Of a stretch of DNA of 64,000 nucleotides, positions 31,539 through 43,349 are shown in pieces. Position 1 is the first letter of the stretch. Each line of letters starts with the position of its first letter. The position numbers were made by a program, and so were the translations under genes. Source of the stretch: Diospyros lotus (Eukaryota > Streptophyta > Magnoliopsida > Ericales > Ebenaceae); NCBI RefSeq assembly GCF_014633365.1, contig NC_068344.1, positions 10,803,669 through 10,867,668 on the forward strand. Direction: 5' to 3'. The notes under the pieces were generated by a model. The model was not told the DNA's origin. It ran no database searches and was given only the letters and a program-made list of their open reading frames with translations.

Positions 31539-33116
31539 TATTATGAATTTAATTTTTTTAGAGGTGTAAAGAGGCAAAATTTTTTCTTAATAGTTGAAAA
31601 TAAATTGAAGATTAGTTTTAATTAAGAGGGGTAGTTGTAACACCCCGAGTTCGGTGGTTATTATTTAAATTTAATTTTAGGATCGAGCCCGATAAAATTC
31701 TTGAATTCTATTAATTGATTATTAGGAATATTCAATTTTAAGGGTATCTTAGGAAGGGCAAAGTAGTAAATTGAGTCCCATTCCCTAAAAATTAGTAAAA
31801 TGGAGACAAAAGGAATTTAGAGTATTTTTGGAGAAAGTAATAAATGAAAATTTGAAATTTTTCCATCAGGGTAATTTGGAATTTGTTGGGGAAAAAGAAA
31901 AATAGAAAGAAATGATATTAGTCAAGCATTTATATGGGAAAATTGGAGGATTTAGTTAATGGGAAAAGAAAATAGTTATGTCTCTCAATCTTGATGGGTG
32001 AAATTAGTCATATAATTATAAATGGGAAATGAAATTCAATTTAGTCATTCTTGAAGATGTATGTATGATGTATATGTATATTTCCCAACAAGATAATTAT
32101 GAAGAAATTAGAGAAATATGGATATTTTGGAAATCCAATGGTTAAGGATGATTCTTGAATTAAGGAAATGATCCAAGGGCCTAATTTTGCTCTTGAAAAT
32201 TGGCATGGATTGCCAATATTTACAATATATATGTATATATATTAATTTCAAGAATAAGTGGTGCTTTAAAATCAAGGGTGAGGATTTAGCCAAGTGATGA
32301 TCAAAGGCTAGGAGGAACTCTTGCAACTTGGAAGACTTGTTATAAAAGGGGAAGTGTAGAGAAACCCTAATATCCTTTGGCCGTTTGTAGAGGATGAAAT
32401 AGAGGAATATAGAGAGAGAAAGTGTAGAGAAAAGGCTCCAAGGAAGAAAAGCCAAGTGGTAAGTCCTCCTTAGCTTAAGTGTTCTAAGAGAATAGGAAAG
32501 ATCTTCCATCTCTTCCATTCCCCCTTGGTCTTGAATGTTTTATTTATTTATTTTTTTCTCTTGTGGAAGGTGTGGTTGGATTGGATCTAATGAGTCTTGA
32601 GGAGCAAGCTTGAGGAGAAGGCCAAGGAAAACCTAAGATAAGGGATAGCTCCAATGGAAGGCGGCTTTGCAAGATCTAAGTATTTACATAAAACTTTATG
32701 TGTGCTTTGCACGTTGTCGTGTTTAGAAGACTTATGGCTATGAGGTTGGGTGGAAAAGGGTAGTTTGAAGCCTCTAACCAAGGAGGTTGTGAGGATAATG
32801 AAGCACTGACATATTACATGCACTTGCATCACATTTTATATGTTTTTGTTCATATTTTATGTCATTGCACCCTTATTGACCTTTTGAGCTCATGAGGTCA
32901 TTTTTACCTCACTTATAGGTGGATTTTCATCAAAAGGAAAGGGGGTTCTTGAAGCATGATTTGAGCCTTGTGAATGCCATGTTTTGTATAATATTTTGTT
33001 ATCTTTGAAGTTAAAGCATGTAGCCCTATGAATGTTGGTTAATGGGTAGTAGTGGCATGTGAAGGAAGCTTTATTTTGTTGAAAATGGCTATGTAAAACT
33101 CATGGTGAATGGCTTA

Positions 33117-33577
33117 GGCTGCGTTCTCTTTGTTGTTTTCAAATCATTTTTAGTTTTTAGTTTTTTAAAATAAAAAAAACTCGTTCTCTTTACTATTTTT
33201 AAAAATGCATTTTTGAAAACAAAAAAAATTATAAAGAAAATTCAAAACAACAAAAAATTATTTTGAGTGTTTTCATCCAAACAAACTCAAAACTCAAAAC
33301 ACATTTATTTATTTGTATTTTATTATTATAATAAGAAAAAATATTATAAAATTCATTAACTTTAAAATATATATATTTTTAATAATATATTAATATTGAA
33401 TATTTTTAATTTACTGAATAATCAAATTTATTGAATAAAATATTATTAAGAAATTATTTTCAAAAGTTCAAAAAAAATGCGTTTTTAATTTTTTAAAAAT
33501 AGACTATCAAAGCAGAAAACTAAAAATAAATTCAAAACTCAAAATGAAAAAATTGAAAAACAAAAAAAAACGTAACC
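33117..33577. mobile_element. Tourist-like MITE, copy 1
   Basis: Ends GGCTGCGTTCTCTTT and AAACGTAACC are inverted repeats. It is flanked by TTA at 33114-33116 and 33578-33580. TTA duplications are typical of PIF/Harbinger elements. Confidence 0.65.
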
Positions 33578-33580
33578 TTA

Positions 33581-34107
33581 GGTTGCGTTCTCTTTATTAT
33601 TTTTAAGTCATTTTTCGTTTTCAATTTTCTAAAATAATGAAAACACGTTCTGTTTGTTGTTTTTAAAAATGCATTTTTGAAAATAAAAAAAAAATTTGTG
33701 AAGAAAACTCAAAACAACAAAAAGTTGTTTTGAGTGTTTTCATCCAAAATAAACTCAAAACTCAAAATATATTTATTTATTTATTTATTCGTATTTTATT
33801 ATTGTAATAGGAAAAAATATTATAAAATTTATTAACTTTAAAATGTATATATATTTTTAATAATATATTAACATTAAATATTTATAATTTACTTAATAAT
33901 CAAATTTATTGAATAAAATATCATTAAAAAAATATTTTTAAAATTTCAAAGAGAACGTGTTTTCTAATTTTTTGTTTTGAAAAATAGTTTTTCAAAATGA
34001 CAAAGAGAACACGTTTTCAATTTTCTAAAAATAGACTACCAAAATAGAAAATTGAAAATAAATTCAAAACTCAAAACTGAAAATTAAAAGTAAAGAGAAC
34101 GCACCCT
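33581..34107. mobile_element. Tourist-like MITE, copy 2
   Basis: GGTTGCGTTCTCTTT to AAAGAGAACGCACCC are inverted repeats. It is flanked by TTA at 33578-33580 and 34108-34110 and shares the first TTA with copy 1. Its internal sequence is about 80 percent like copy 1 by eye. Confidence 0.65.
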
Positions 34108-34683
34108 TATTTTCTGGAAAATGGGTTGAGTTTTGGCCTATCTTTGCATAAATCTCCTTTTTGGAAATTTCGGGATCTTTTTAAAAAAAATGAAATTTTT
34201 GTGTTTGGTGGCCGCGCGGGTCACATGAGGCCGTGTGGGCCTCGCTGGGCGTGGCCAGCCCAATCCAGGAAAAAAAAAATAAAAAAAATATAAAAAAAGA
34301 AAAGGGAAAATGATAATAATTTATATAATAACAATAAGTAGATAAATATATTAAATGCATATATAAATGAATAAATAAATTTATATTATTAAATTTCAAG
34401 TGATTGGGCCTTGAGGGGCCTAGGTTGAAAGTATTTTTATACACAATTAAATAAATAAATTTGCAAATGTTTATTCTTTCCAATTCTTGATTGTTGAGGG
34501 CTAGCGTTCTTTATTTCTTAAAAGGTCCTTTAAATATGATATTTTTGAAATTCATAAGAGGAAAGGGTTTTGGAAATAAAGAAAATCACAACCTAGTTAA
34601 ACAGAAAAAAAAAAAAAATCCCTTAGACATGCAATAGAATCTAATTAGTCTTAGGGGTGCGAGTCGGTCATACGTGAGAATAA

Positions 34684-35536
34684 CACTACAAGAAAACAGT
34701 GATTTTGAGACAAATTTTCGGTTTGAGATGGATTTTGAGACGAATTTTGGTCCGTCAGAAAAACGCGCGTCACAAAATTTGAGACGGAAGGCTAGCCAGC
34801 CTGTGCCCTTGTCGCAGCCTACCTGCGCACCAGCGCGTGCCCGCCCCCACCCCGGCCCACACCACTTGCCTGTTGTTGTGTTGAATTCATTTATTTTGCT
34901 TGCTTCCAGTGAGAATCGAACTCGTGACCTTGCCTACCCGCATACGCGCGGAAAGTCACCTGATCTGGAAAGAATACCTGTTATATAATCGCGCAAATAA
35001 TATATATAGTATATACTTATAATAATATTTATAATTATATATGATAAATAATAAATAATATATATATTTTACATATAAATAATATATTTATAATTATAAT
35101 AAATAAATATATTATATATGATAAATAATAAATAAATATTATATTTATATTTCACATATAAATATGTTATAATATATGATTGTATATACTATATAATGTA
35201 AAATATATAATTATATATTATAATTAATTTATATTTATATTTATATTTATTTTAAATTTATTTTTTTGCGATGATTTTTAACCGTTAATTAATTAATTTT
35301 TAATTTTAAAATTTTTTATTTTTTTTTATTTTTAAAATTTTAAATTATATATTTATAAGAAAAAATTTTAAATTTTATAAATTAATATTTTATTTATATT
35401 TATAACTTAATTTTATTTTTTATTTTTATTTATTTTATTTGAGACTAAAAAAATCCATTTCAAAATCTATCTCAAAAATTTCCGTCTCACAATCCATCTC
35501 AAAAATCCGTCTGTAAAACATTTTTTTTTTGTAGTG
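34684..35536. mobile_element. Non-autonomous CACTA element, TSD TAA
   Basis: CACTACAAGAAAA at the left end and TTTTTTTTTGTAGTG at the right end, flanked by TAA (34681-34683 and 35537-35539). Subterminal repeats of GAGACGAATTTT/AAAATCCATCTC type are present at both ends. 853 bp with no transposase. Confidence 0.88.
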
Positions 35537-35799
35537 TAATCAGATCCTGAGAAGTCACTCTGATTCCATTGGTCGGATTTGAGGAGGGTGACAACCACTA
35601 AGGTGTATGGGTTAGCTTTGCTCATAACCTTAGGTGGTTTGAAGGAAATGATGAAATCTAGATCCCACTTAGAGTGTTTCATTTTGAAACATAGTTCGTC
35701 TCTTATTCTTTATTTTTTCCAATTTAGGCTGCACGTGTAAATAGTCAAATCGATTATTCACGTGTAACCCCCATGGTGGGACTGGGGCATTACAGTAGT

Positions 35800-36448
35800 C
35801 AAGAAAAGTGAAATAGGGTAAAGATTTTTCTATTTGGATAGCTAATAGGAAAGGAGGGAATTTATTTTTTATTTTTTAATTTGACAAAATTTATTGAAGG
35901 AAAAGTGGAGTGTGTAGTAAATTTTTACCATTATTATACCTTACAAAATTGAAATTGAATGGAAGTAAAATTATTTTATAAGGGCATAATTTAAATTAAT
36001 TAACTAATTTTTAAAATTAAAACACTTCACACAGGCGTCCTTCAATTTTTTTGAAGATTAAAGAGATATTAAAGAAGAGATGCATCAAAAAAAGGCGTCA
36101 GCCCTTAGATTTGAAGGGTATTTGTGGTATTTAACAAAAATACATTAATTGTTAGATGGTATGAGAATAATTTTATTTATTTAAAAGTAAAAAAAAAAAA
36201 AAAAGTGGAGCGGAGCTGTACAATGAATAAAGTGATGGCACGATACTATTCTTAGACGGAATGAAGCAAAGCAAAGCCAAGGCACAAACAATATTCTATT
36301 TCCACCACTGAACGAAGGAAGGTATGAGAATATTATAAGACACTTCACAAGCAGAATTTAAGCATATAGTTCTTCCCATAAAGAAAGAAACCAACCACAT
36401 GTGCTTTTACCTCAGCTGGGATTATTGTTGGTGCTGCAGAAAAAAATA
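35800..36448. other. Intergenic region upstream of the 415-residue ORF
   Basis: AT-rich. A short upstream ORF starts at the ATG at 36399 and stops just before the main ATG at 36449, so it may reduce translation of the main ORF. An A-run lies at 36190-36204. No clear TATA box assigned. Confidence 0.35.
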
Positions 36449-37696
36449 ATGTCGTTTGTGGTTCCACCTTGGGTTCTTTGGCTGCAAGCTGCTTACAGTT
36501 TGTGGACCTTTCTGAGGAATGCTAAGTTCTTCCGCATTCCATTCATCTCCATCAGCATGTTGTGGCATGGCTATGAGCGCACTTGGTTTAGACGCAGAAA
36601 GTATCTGCTGCTGGACGGTATGAGTAGAGAGACAGGTGGGGATTGGCAAGATTATGACAGCGAAGAAGAGAGAAAGTCCCACTCTTTCTCCATTGATAAC
36701 AATTATGACATGAGGTTTAAGATGAACAACAAGGATTACAGATTTTGTGCCTCTTTCGAAACAGGAAAACCCCTCAAGTTCCTTCATTTTGCAAAGAATT
36801 ACCAACTGGTGACTCAGGACATTGTTCTGATGGGCAAGTACCATCTAGTTAAAGCTGTGAAACCAGAAGCCATGTTGAAGTATGTTCTTACTGGAGGAAC
36901 CATGAAGACCTGTGAGGAGTACTGTATTGTTGACCACACCAGCTCTGAGCTGTTGAATGACAACTTCATGAGAATTCTGTCAATTTTTCCATTGGTATTG
37001 CAGGCTAAAGGGTTTGATCAGCTGTCCACATTGGCAAGTGCCATTTTTGTTATGGTGGACATTTTCTCATGCTATTTCAATTTTGTTTGGCGATTTTTAA
37101 AGTCTATTACTTTCAAATACATGAAGCTCCTGTTGGGAAGGCTCGATGTCAAGCACAGAGTGTTCATTCATGAGCTTCTGAGCACAGGTAGTGACTCTTT
37201 CATGTTCTGTGATGATTCCGTGAAGAAATCATACTATAAAAACGTGGATAAGTTTATGGTTGTGAGGGGGTGTGAGATTCCTCTGGAAGCCACAACTGCT
37301 CCACTGTCAGAGGACGGTGATTTGCCTGACTACCAAGAAATCAAAATGAATCTAAATAATTTCGTCGTGAAGACTGAAATGGTTTCTGAAGAGTATTATG
37401 ACATCACTATAACAGACAAGAACCATTACAGGGAGAAACGACAATTCTTATCAAAGAAGATGACAAGAAAAATCATAAACTATTTGATGTATTGTGTTGA
37501 GAGTGGAAACTATCCTTTCCGCGACCTTAAGGGGAGCTCAGTCCATGTGGTAAACCCAATTAAGGCAATGATTGACGGGGTCTTTGAATGGGTTTTAACT
37601 GTTCAGTTAAAACAACCAATCCAATTGTTTTTCTCCGACTCTACCATTTCAATGGTAGTTCCATCTGAAAGAAACCCCTTCATTTCCTTAGAATAA
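36449..37696 (+). CDS. Intact 415-residue protein of unknown function
   Basis: The open frame reaches back to 36401 but only with a GTG; the first in-frame ATG is at 36449 (MSFVVPPWVLWLQ). The N-terminus is hydrophobic and aromatic (about 1-20) and could be a membrane anchor. A second hydrophobic stretch (TLASAIFVMVDIFSCYFNFVW) lies in the middle. An acidic DYDSEEER segment is near residue 70 and the C-terminal third is Lys-rich. I do not recognise the family. The single long exon, free of stops amid dead elements, suggests either a functional gene or a young retrocopy. Neighbouring repeats say nothing about its role. Confidence 0.6.
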   Translation: MSFVVPPWVLWLQAAYSLWTFLRNAKFFRIPFISISMLWHGYERTWFRRRKYLLLDGMSRETGGDWQDYDSEEERKSHSFSIDNNYDMRFKMNNKDYRFCASFETGKPLKFLHFAKNYQLVTQDIVLMGKYHLVKAVKPEAMLKYVLTGGTMKTCEEYCIVDHTSSELLNDNFMRILSIFPLVLQAKGFDQLSTLASAIFVMVDIFSCYFNFVWRFLKSITFKYMKLLLGRLDVKHRVFIHELLSTGSDSFMFCDDSVKKSYYKNVDKFMVVRGCEIPLEATTAPLSEDGDLPDYQEIKMNLNNFVVKTEMVSEEYYDITITDKNHYREKRQFLSKKMTRKIINYLMYCVESGNYPFRDLKGSSVHVVNPIKAMIDGVFEWVLTVQLKQPIQLFFSDSTISMVVPSERNPFISLE

Positions 37697-38190
37697 TCAG
37701 AGGCACTCAAGATTACAACAACATTTACTCCAGATTTGAAGTGGCTTGTTCTTCAATTCCCTTCTCTTCTTCTCTACATTATCAAATGTGTGCCCCTTTT
37801 GTAAGTATTATGTTGTTTCAAGATTGAAGAGTGTTTGTACTAAATTATTTTTACATATGAAGCTTTTTCACCCGAGTGTTTGTACTAAATCTTTTTTACA
37901 TATGGAGTTCATTTACCCGCATTACCCGTTCAGTTACACTGTAAGGCAGATTTTTATTCTACCTTGTGATAGAGTGAATATGTTCATTATTTTACCAATT
38001 ATTATAAGAGTGCATTTGATATAAGATTAAAAATTAAGGGAGTACATGTTATGAACATAATTGCTAACTATTAACTCCCATATTTGTTTTTTACTTTTTT
38101 TTACCCACACTTTAAAAAACTAACATTTAACTCCTCAAGAGCAAGAGATATAAATCGATTTAAATTTTTATGAAGTATATTAACTATAAA
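37697..38190. other. Downstream flank of the 415-residue ORF
   Basis: It contains a short internal duplication: GTGTTTGTACTAAATTATTTTTACATATG (about 37830-37858, text shortened to its core GTTTGTACTAAAT) recurs at about 37879-37905. Otherwise AT-rich, with no gene. Confidence 0.4.
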
Positions 38191-41100
38191 TGTAATGACC
38201 CGAAAAATTTCATTTCTTGCTTTGGGATATTTTATTTAATCAATTCAGTGAAATGAATTGGCTATTGGAAATTTTTGGGGTACCCAGAATTATTATGGAC
38301 ACCCGGTGTGGTGTGGTTTGTTTTATTTTTCCAATAGTATATTTTAATTTATGAGAATGGGTATTTGTAGGGTTTTGTGGGTATTTTAAAACCCCAAGTT
38401 ACATGGGTATTTTAAGCTCAATCAGTAACTATTATATATATATATATATGTATGTATGTATACATATGTATGTGTGTTCGGTGGGATTTTTCTTATTGAA
38501 GGAAAGAAAAAAAAAAAGAAAACAATTGTCAAACCCAGCAACTGCATCTTCCAGTGAAGATGCCGACATACCCAAGAAATTCGGGCAGCCAAAGCTGAAA
38601 ATTTAGCCAATTTGAATCCAAACTATCAGATCCCAGGTTGAAATCAGCCTTCTTACATTAAAATTTTGGTCAGATGATCCCTTACGCAGCCTCACTACAC
38701 TGAAAATTTCTTCTCTTTGTCAGGCCGTGTTAAATCCAGCCACTGTGGGTTGAAATTCAGGCCGAAGTGAGCTATTCAAGGAGAAAATTTTTCCCTACCT
38801 TGCTTGTATATGTATTAAGGAAGTGGGTGAAATTCTGTAGAACAGTTCGAAGATTTAGGGGAAAGTTATAGATTTATGGGTTGCTGGGTTCTTTATCCAA
38901 TCGAGTAGAATAGACATACAGACCAGGGGCCTTCTTCCCCAATCCAGCCGTAGAGAGAGAGAGAGAGAGGGAGGGAGGGAAGGGCCCGTCCAGCCGCAAC
39001 CCAGCAGCGCCCAAGCCCAACCATTCTGCCGACCGCCTCCGGCTGGTTTCCTCGTGCAGAGCTGTGCTCTCCACAGCACAAAGTCGTCGTGTATATATAT
39101 ATATATATATATTGGTATTTAAAATTAGGCAGGGGAGGAGATATAATTTTTAAGTAAATTATGTTAGGTTATTTGAATGGGAAAAATATGGTAAAAAGGA
39201 AAAAATTATTTAAATATGGAGTTGAAAAAAAATATATATATATATTGAGTTAAAGAAGAATGGAAAATTTAATGCAGGGTGATAGATTATTATAATTTGT
39301 AATCTATCTACTCTGCTGATGTCCCATATGCAAACTTTATGCATATGAAATAGAACATGCAATTAGTTCCATAGTCTTCCAAGCTCATTTCATGTCTAGG
39401 CCGCATATTTTTCATTTCTGTCCTGGTAGATAATATTTTCCTTATAGTTGAGGCTTAATCAAGACTAAATTCTTGCCTTCAATTCTTGATGAGATTCGTA
39501 TCTTCTTAATCAAGACTAAATCACAAAAAAAAAAAAAAAAAAAAATCACTTTCGTGATTTCAATAAGTGTGAGATAGGAGCAAAACAGTGAGAAACAGAA
39601 CGAAATGAGGAGCAAAATGAGAGGAGAAGCTTCAAAGCAGAGAAAACATGGAGGGGAACGAAGGAGCGGGGAGTTTTTAAAGGGAGGGTGGGGAGGAGGG
39701 CGCCAAATGTTGGCTGGTGGGAGGGAGAGGGGAAGGAAGGGGGCATTAGGGAAGAGAGAGGGGCCAAGTGTCAATCAAGGAGAAGGGGAGGGGAGCGGGA
39801 AAATGCCCACCACCATTAGCGACGGACAGGTGCCTGTTGCTACTTGTGGCCCTCTATCCCATGCGTGCATCGAGCAGAGAGGCTGGACTATTTAGCGACG
39901 GGCACGTGCCTGTCGCTAATTTAGAGCAGTTTAAATTAAATATTATTTTTAATATTTTAAAATAAATATATATTTTTTAACTACTTTAAAATATAATTGA
40001 TTTATATATATTTAATTTTACAATCAAGAGAGAAAAACAATTTAAAAATTTAATAAAAATAAATTATTAAAAGTATTTAAAGAACAATGAGTCAAAATAA
40101 ATAAAATATTTTTTTATAATTTATAAATTTATTATTAATTCTAGAAGAAGAGATAAAAATTTATTTTTTATTTTTTAAATGATTAATTATGTTTATATTA
40201 TAAATAATAATAATTTTATAAAATACTTTACTAATTAATTTATAATTTTAAATTACATATATTTTGTAAACTAAAAATGATAAGTCTTTGAAGAGAAAAA
40301 TAAAATTAACAATCATCTGCGACAGACAGTCACCCATCGCAGATGGAGAATTAGTGTCGGGTGACTGTTCGTCGCTGAATAATAAACTTTTTAAAATTAA
40401 TATATATTTTTTAACTAATAAAATTAATATAGTTCTTGTATAGATATTTAATTTTACGACTTCACATTAATTAAAAAAAAAAGTATAGGAAGTAAAGGAA
40501 TAAGAAAAAAAAAGTAATAGAAATAAAACACTAAAGAGTATTTGAAGAACAATGATTGAAGAAGGAAATAAATTATTTTTTAATTAAATTTTTTTTCAAT
40601 AGTATGCAAGTTTATTCTTAATTTTAAAATGGGAGGTCAAGATTAATCTTTTATTTCTTAAATGTTCAATAATTTTATGTTATAAATAATAATAATTATA
40701 TAAATTATTTGATTAATTAAATTTTATTTTTAAATTATATATATTATTTAAACTAAAAGTTATTTTTAACAAGTGCATTTAATGCAGCTCAACCATCAAC
40801 TACAAATACTTGGATGATGCAGTATTAATTATGAGATTAGAGAACATTCATTATAAGTGTTCAAGTGTTTTAACTTACGAGTTCTTATATTTTATCTCTT
40901 ATTCTTTAAATTGACACAATTTTTCTCATGCTATTGTTGCGTTCATTATTATTATTTATTTCTAAGCCTTGTATCAATTGAGAAATATTGTAATTGAAAA
41001 TTTTAATTCTCATATTATCTCTTTTCATTGAAGCAATTTTTTATGTATTACTTAGCAATAGCAAGTGCTATAGGCCCTACAAGTATTGTAAGAGGTTGTA

Positions 41101-42860
41101 TCATCTAGCATTATTGTTAGAAAGCCTATCTTATGAATATGATATGTCTCTTAAGAGGAAAACAAAATAAATAATCATCTATTTAAAAGTGCTATCTTTG
41201 AGATAAAGTTTAATATCATTTCATTGATTAAAGAATAAAATTTTATATTATTTTACTCATTTGAACAATAATATAAAATATAATATAGTAGCAAAAAAGA
41301 ATTTGTAGTCTTGCTTTTATATTTTTCACTAAAAATAATGAAAATATTATCAAAAATTATTATTCATCTCAATTATACAATTAAATGGAGTGTAGCAGAG
41401 TAAAAAATATAGTTATCTAATTAAATATATAATTTTTAGTAATTTCATGTTTGGAAATAATTTGTAATTTCATGTTTTATTAATTTACAACTTAAGAACA
41501 GAATATTCTTTCACTAATTTTGAATTTAATTGAAATTTTTATAAATTATATATTTAACTATGAAAATTTTCATTTTCAAATCAATTTTTAAATTTAAATT
41601 AAATATTTTATTAATTTCACATTAAATTTTTATTAATGTTTTGTTAAAGGTTAATTTTAGTAATATTACTAAGTTCCTAAATTATATAGCATGATATCAT
41701 ATAGTTGATGATGAAATTTAAAACAAGTGAAACGTATCATCTGAACATCGTGGATATTATTTTTATTATATCTGCATATTATTCATTTAAGAATATAGGT
41801 ATTCACAAAAAGATAACATATTACTCAATAATAAAGATCAATATCTTTAAAAATATGTATGAGTCTATGGGACACATCTAGATTTTTATTTATATACTAA
41901 TACGTTTTTTTTTTTTTTGTACAATCATTTGAATTTTTTATTTTTTAATTACACTTATTTATTTATATTTTTAAGTTAAATTTATTTTTATATATGTATT
42001 TTTAATTTAATTTAACCACTTTACTTTAATGTGTACAAAAAAAAAAAAAGATGAATACAAGTAAATAGATGTAATTAAAATAATGAAAAGTTTCAATTAT
42101 CACAATTAAAAAAAGTATATTTGATAAAATTGAGTAAAAAAATATAAATTTAATTACTAAAATGTGAAATTAAAGTCTGAATTTCATATTTTATAAATTT
42201 TTTCCTAATTTTTACACATTTTTTAAAGTGTAAAAATTAAGGTTTGAAATTACAATATTTTTTATTTATTTTTCCTTTTTTGTTACGAGAGATTTAGTCC
42301 ATTGCTAAAGTTCTTAATTTTTATATTTCTTAGGAGACGAATTTATTCCATGTGACGACCCAAAAATTACCTAACTTTTAAATTACATTAAATTAATATC
42401 CCAAATACATGGGCCGGGGTACTCTCCCAAAACAATACAATAGCGGAAGCTAAATGAATACGATACACACCACTCAGGGGCTTAATCATACATAACAGCA
42501 CAATAACTAGTCAAACCAAACAAGCCACAATGTCCGAGCCCCTTATCACAACTCACACCTCAAGGATTTTTTAGTCAATATTGCCTTGTACACACAATTA
42601 TCTACAACTGACACACCAAGCGGGCTAGCCACGACGTCAGCTCCCATACCTGGAATGATAGTAAAAACAAGATAAGCCACGAGGTTCAGCAAGCATAACA
42701 AATGAATATAGGTAAGATTGGGTATAAACCATCCACGCTGGAGTGCAACCCACTAAATGCAGGTAAGACAGACCAAAATCAGAAATAGCCATACCCGAAT
42801 ATGCCTCGCAAGACAAAGATAAACCAGAAATAACCCACAATCAAAGTACACCTCGCAACA

Positions 42861-43349
42861 TGTAACGACCCGCTCCCACTTACGAGCGCCACCGGTAAAT
42901 AATCGACCAGATTACTCACCTATCAAGCCACAACTGAAGGGTTGGACTATGTTTCAACAGGAAACGCCCTAGGTGGGAACTAGGCTTCGTCATTCCCTTC
43001 GCTCCACTCAAGAATCGGTCTCAACACAAACAAGAAAAAACTCAGCGGACCGAGACCCGAAACCCGAGTGAGCTTCACCTCTCTTCAGCTCGCCCCATAG
43101 CAAGCCAGAGATGACCCAGGCACAAAGCTAGCATAATAAACATTTCGCTGAGTATTGGGGATTTATGAGAACATACCTCGATGATTTTTACTCGGTCTGA
43201 AACTCGGCTTCTCCAACTAAGCCATATACCACGAACAATCTCACAATCATTTATCACACTACGATGATTTCAACCATTAAATACATCTAGTGCTCAAAAT
43301 CGTTTACATTCGATTACATGAATACATATAAAAATTACAAGAGATTACA
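42861..43349. mobile_element. Possible small LTR nested in the large LTR unit
   Basis: TGTAACGACCCGC to GAGATTACA, flanked by CAACA on both sides (42856-42860 and 43350-43354). The 489-bp size is short for this LTR type, so the match may be chance. Confidence 0.35.

Larger units (their letters stand above)
31636..35794 (+). mobile_element. Solo LTR with TSD GTAGT, carrying nested MITEs and a small CACTA
   Basis: Runs from TGTAACACCCCGAG to GGGGCATTACA with exact GTAGT duplications (31631-31635 and 35795-35799). A TATA box TATAAAAG at 32341-32348 supports plus orientation. Removing the nested insertions leaves about 2.3 kb. There is no coding sequence or PBS. Confidence 0.85.

Noticed and set aside
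34900..34990. tRNA- or SINE-like text AATCGAACTCGTGACC
   Set aside because: It resembles a T-loop region, but there is no matching A-box or cloverleaf, and it is inside the small CACTA element.
36401..36448. 16-residue extension of the 415-residue ORF
   Set aside because: It would need a GTG start; the in-frame ATG is at 36449.
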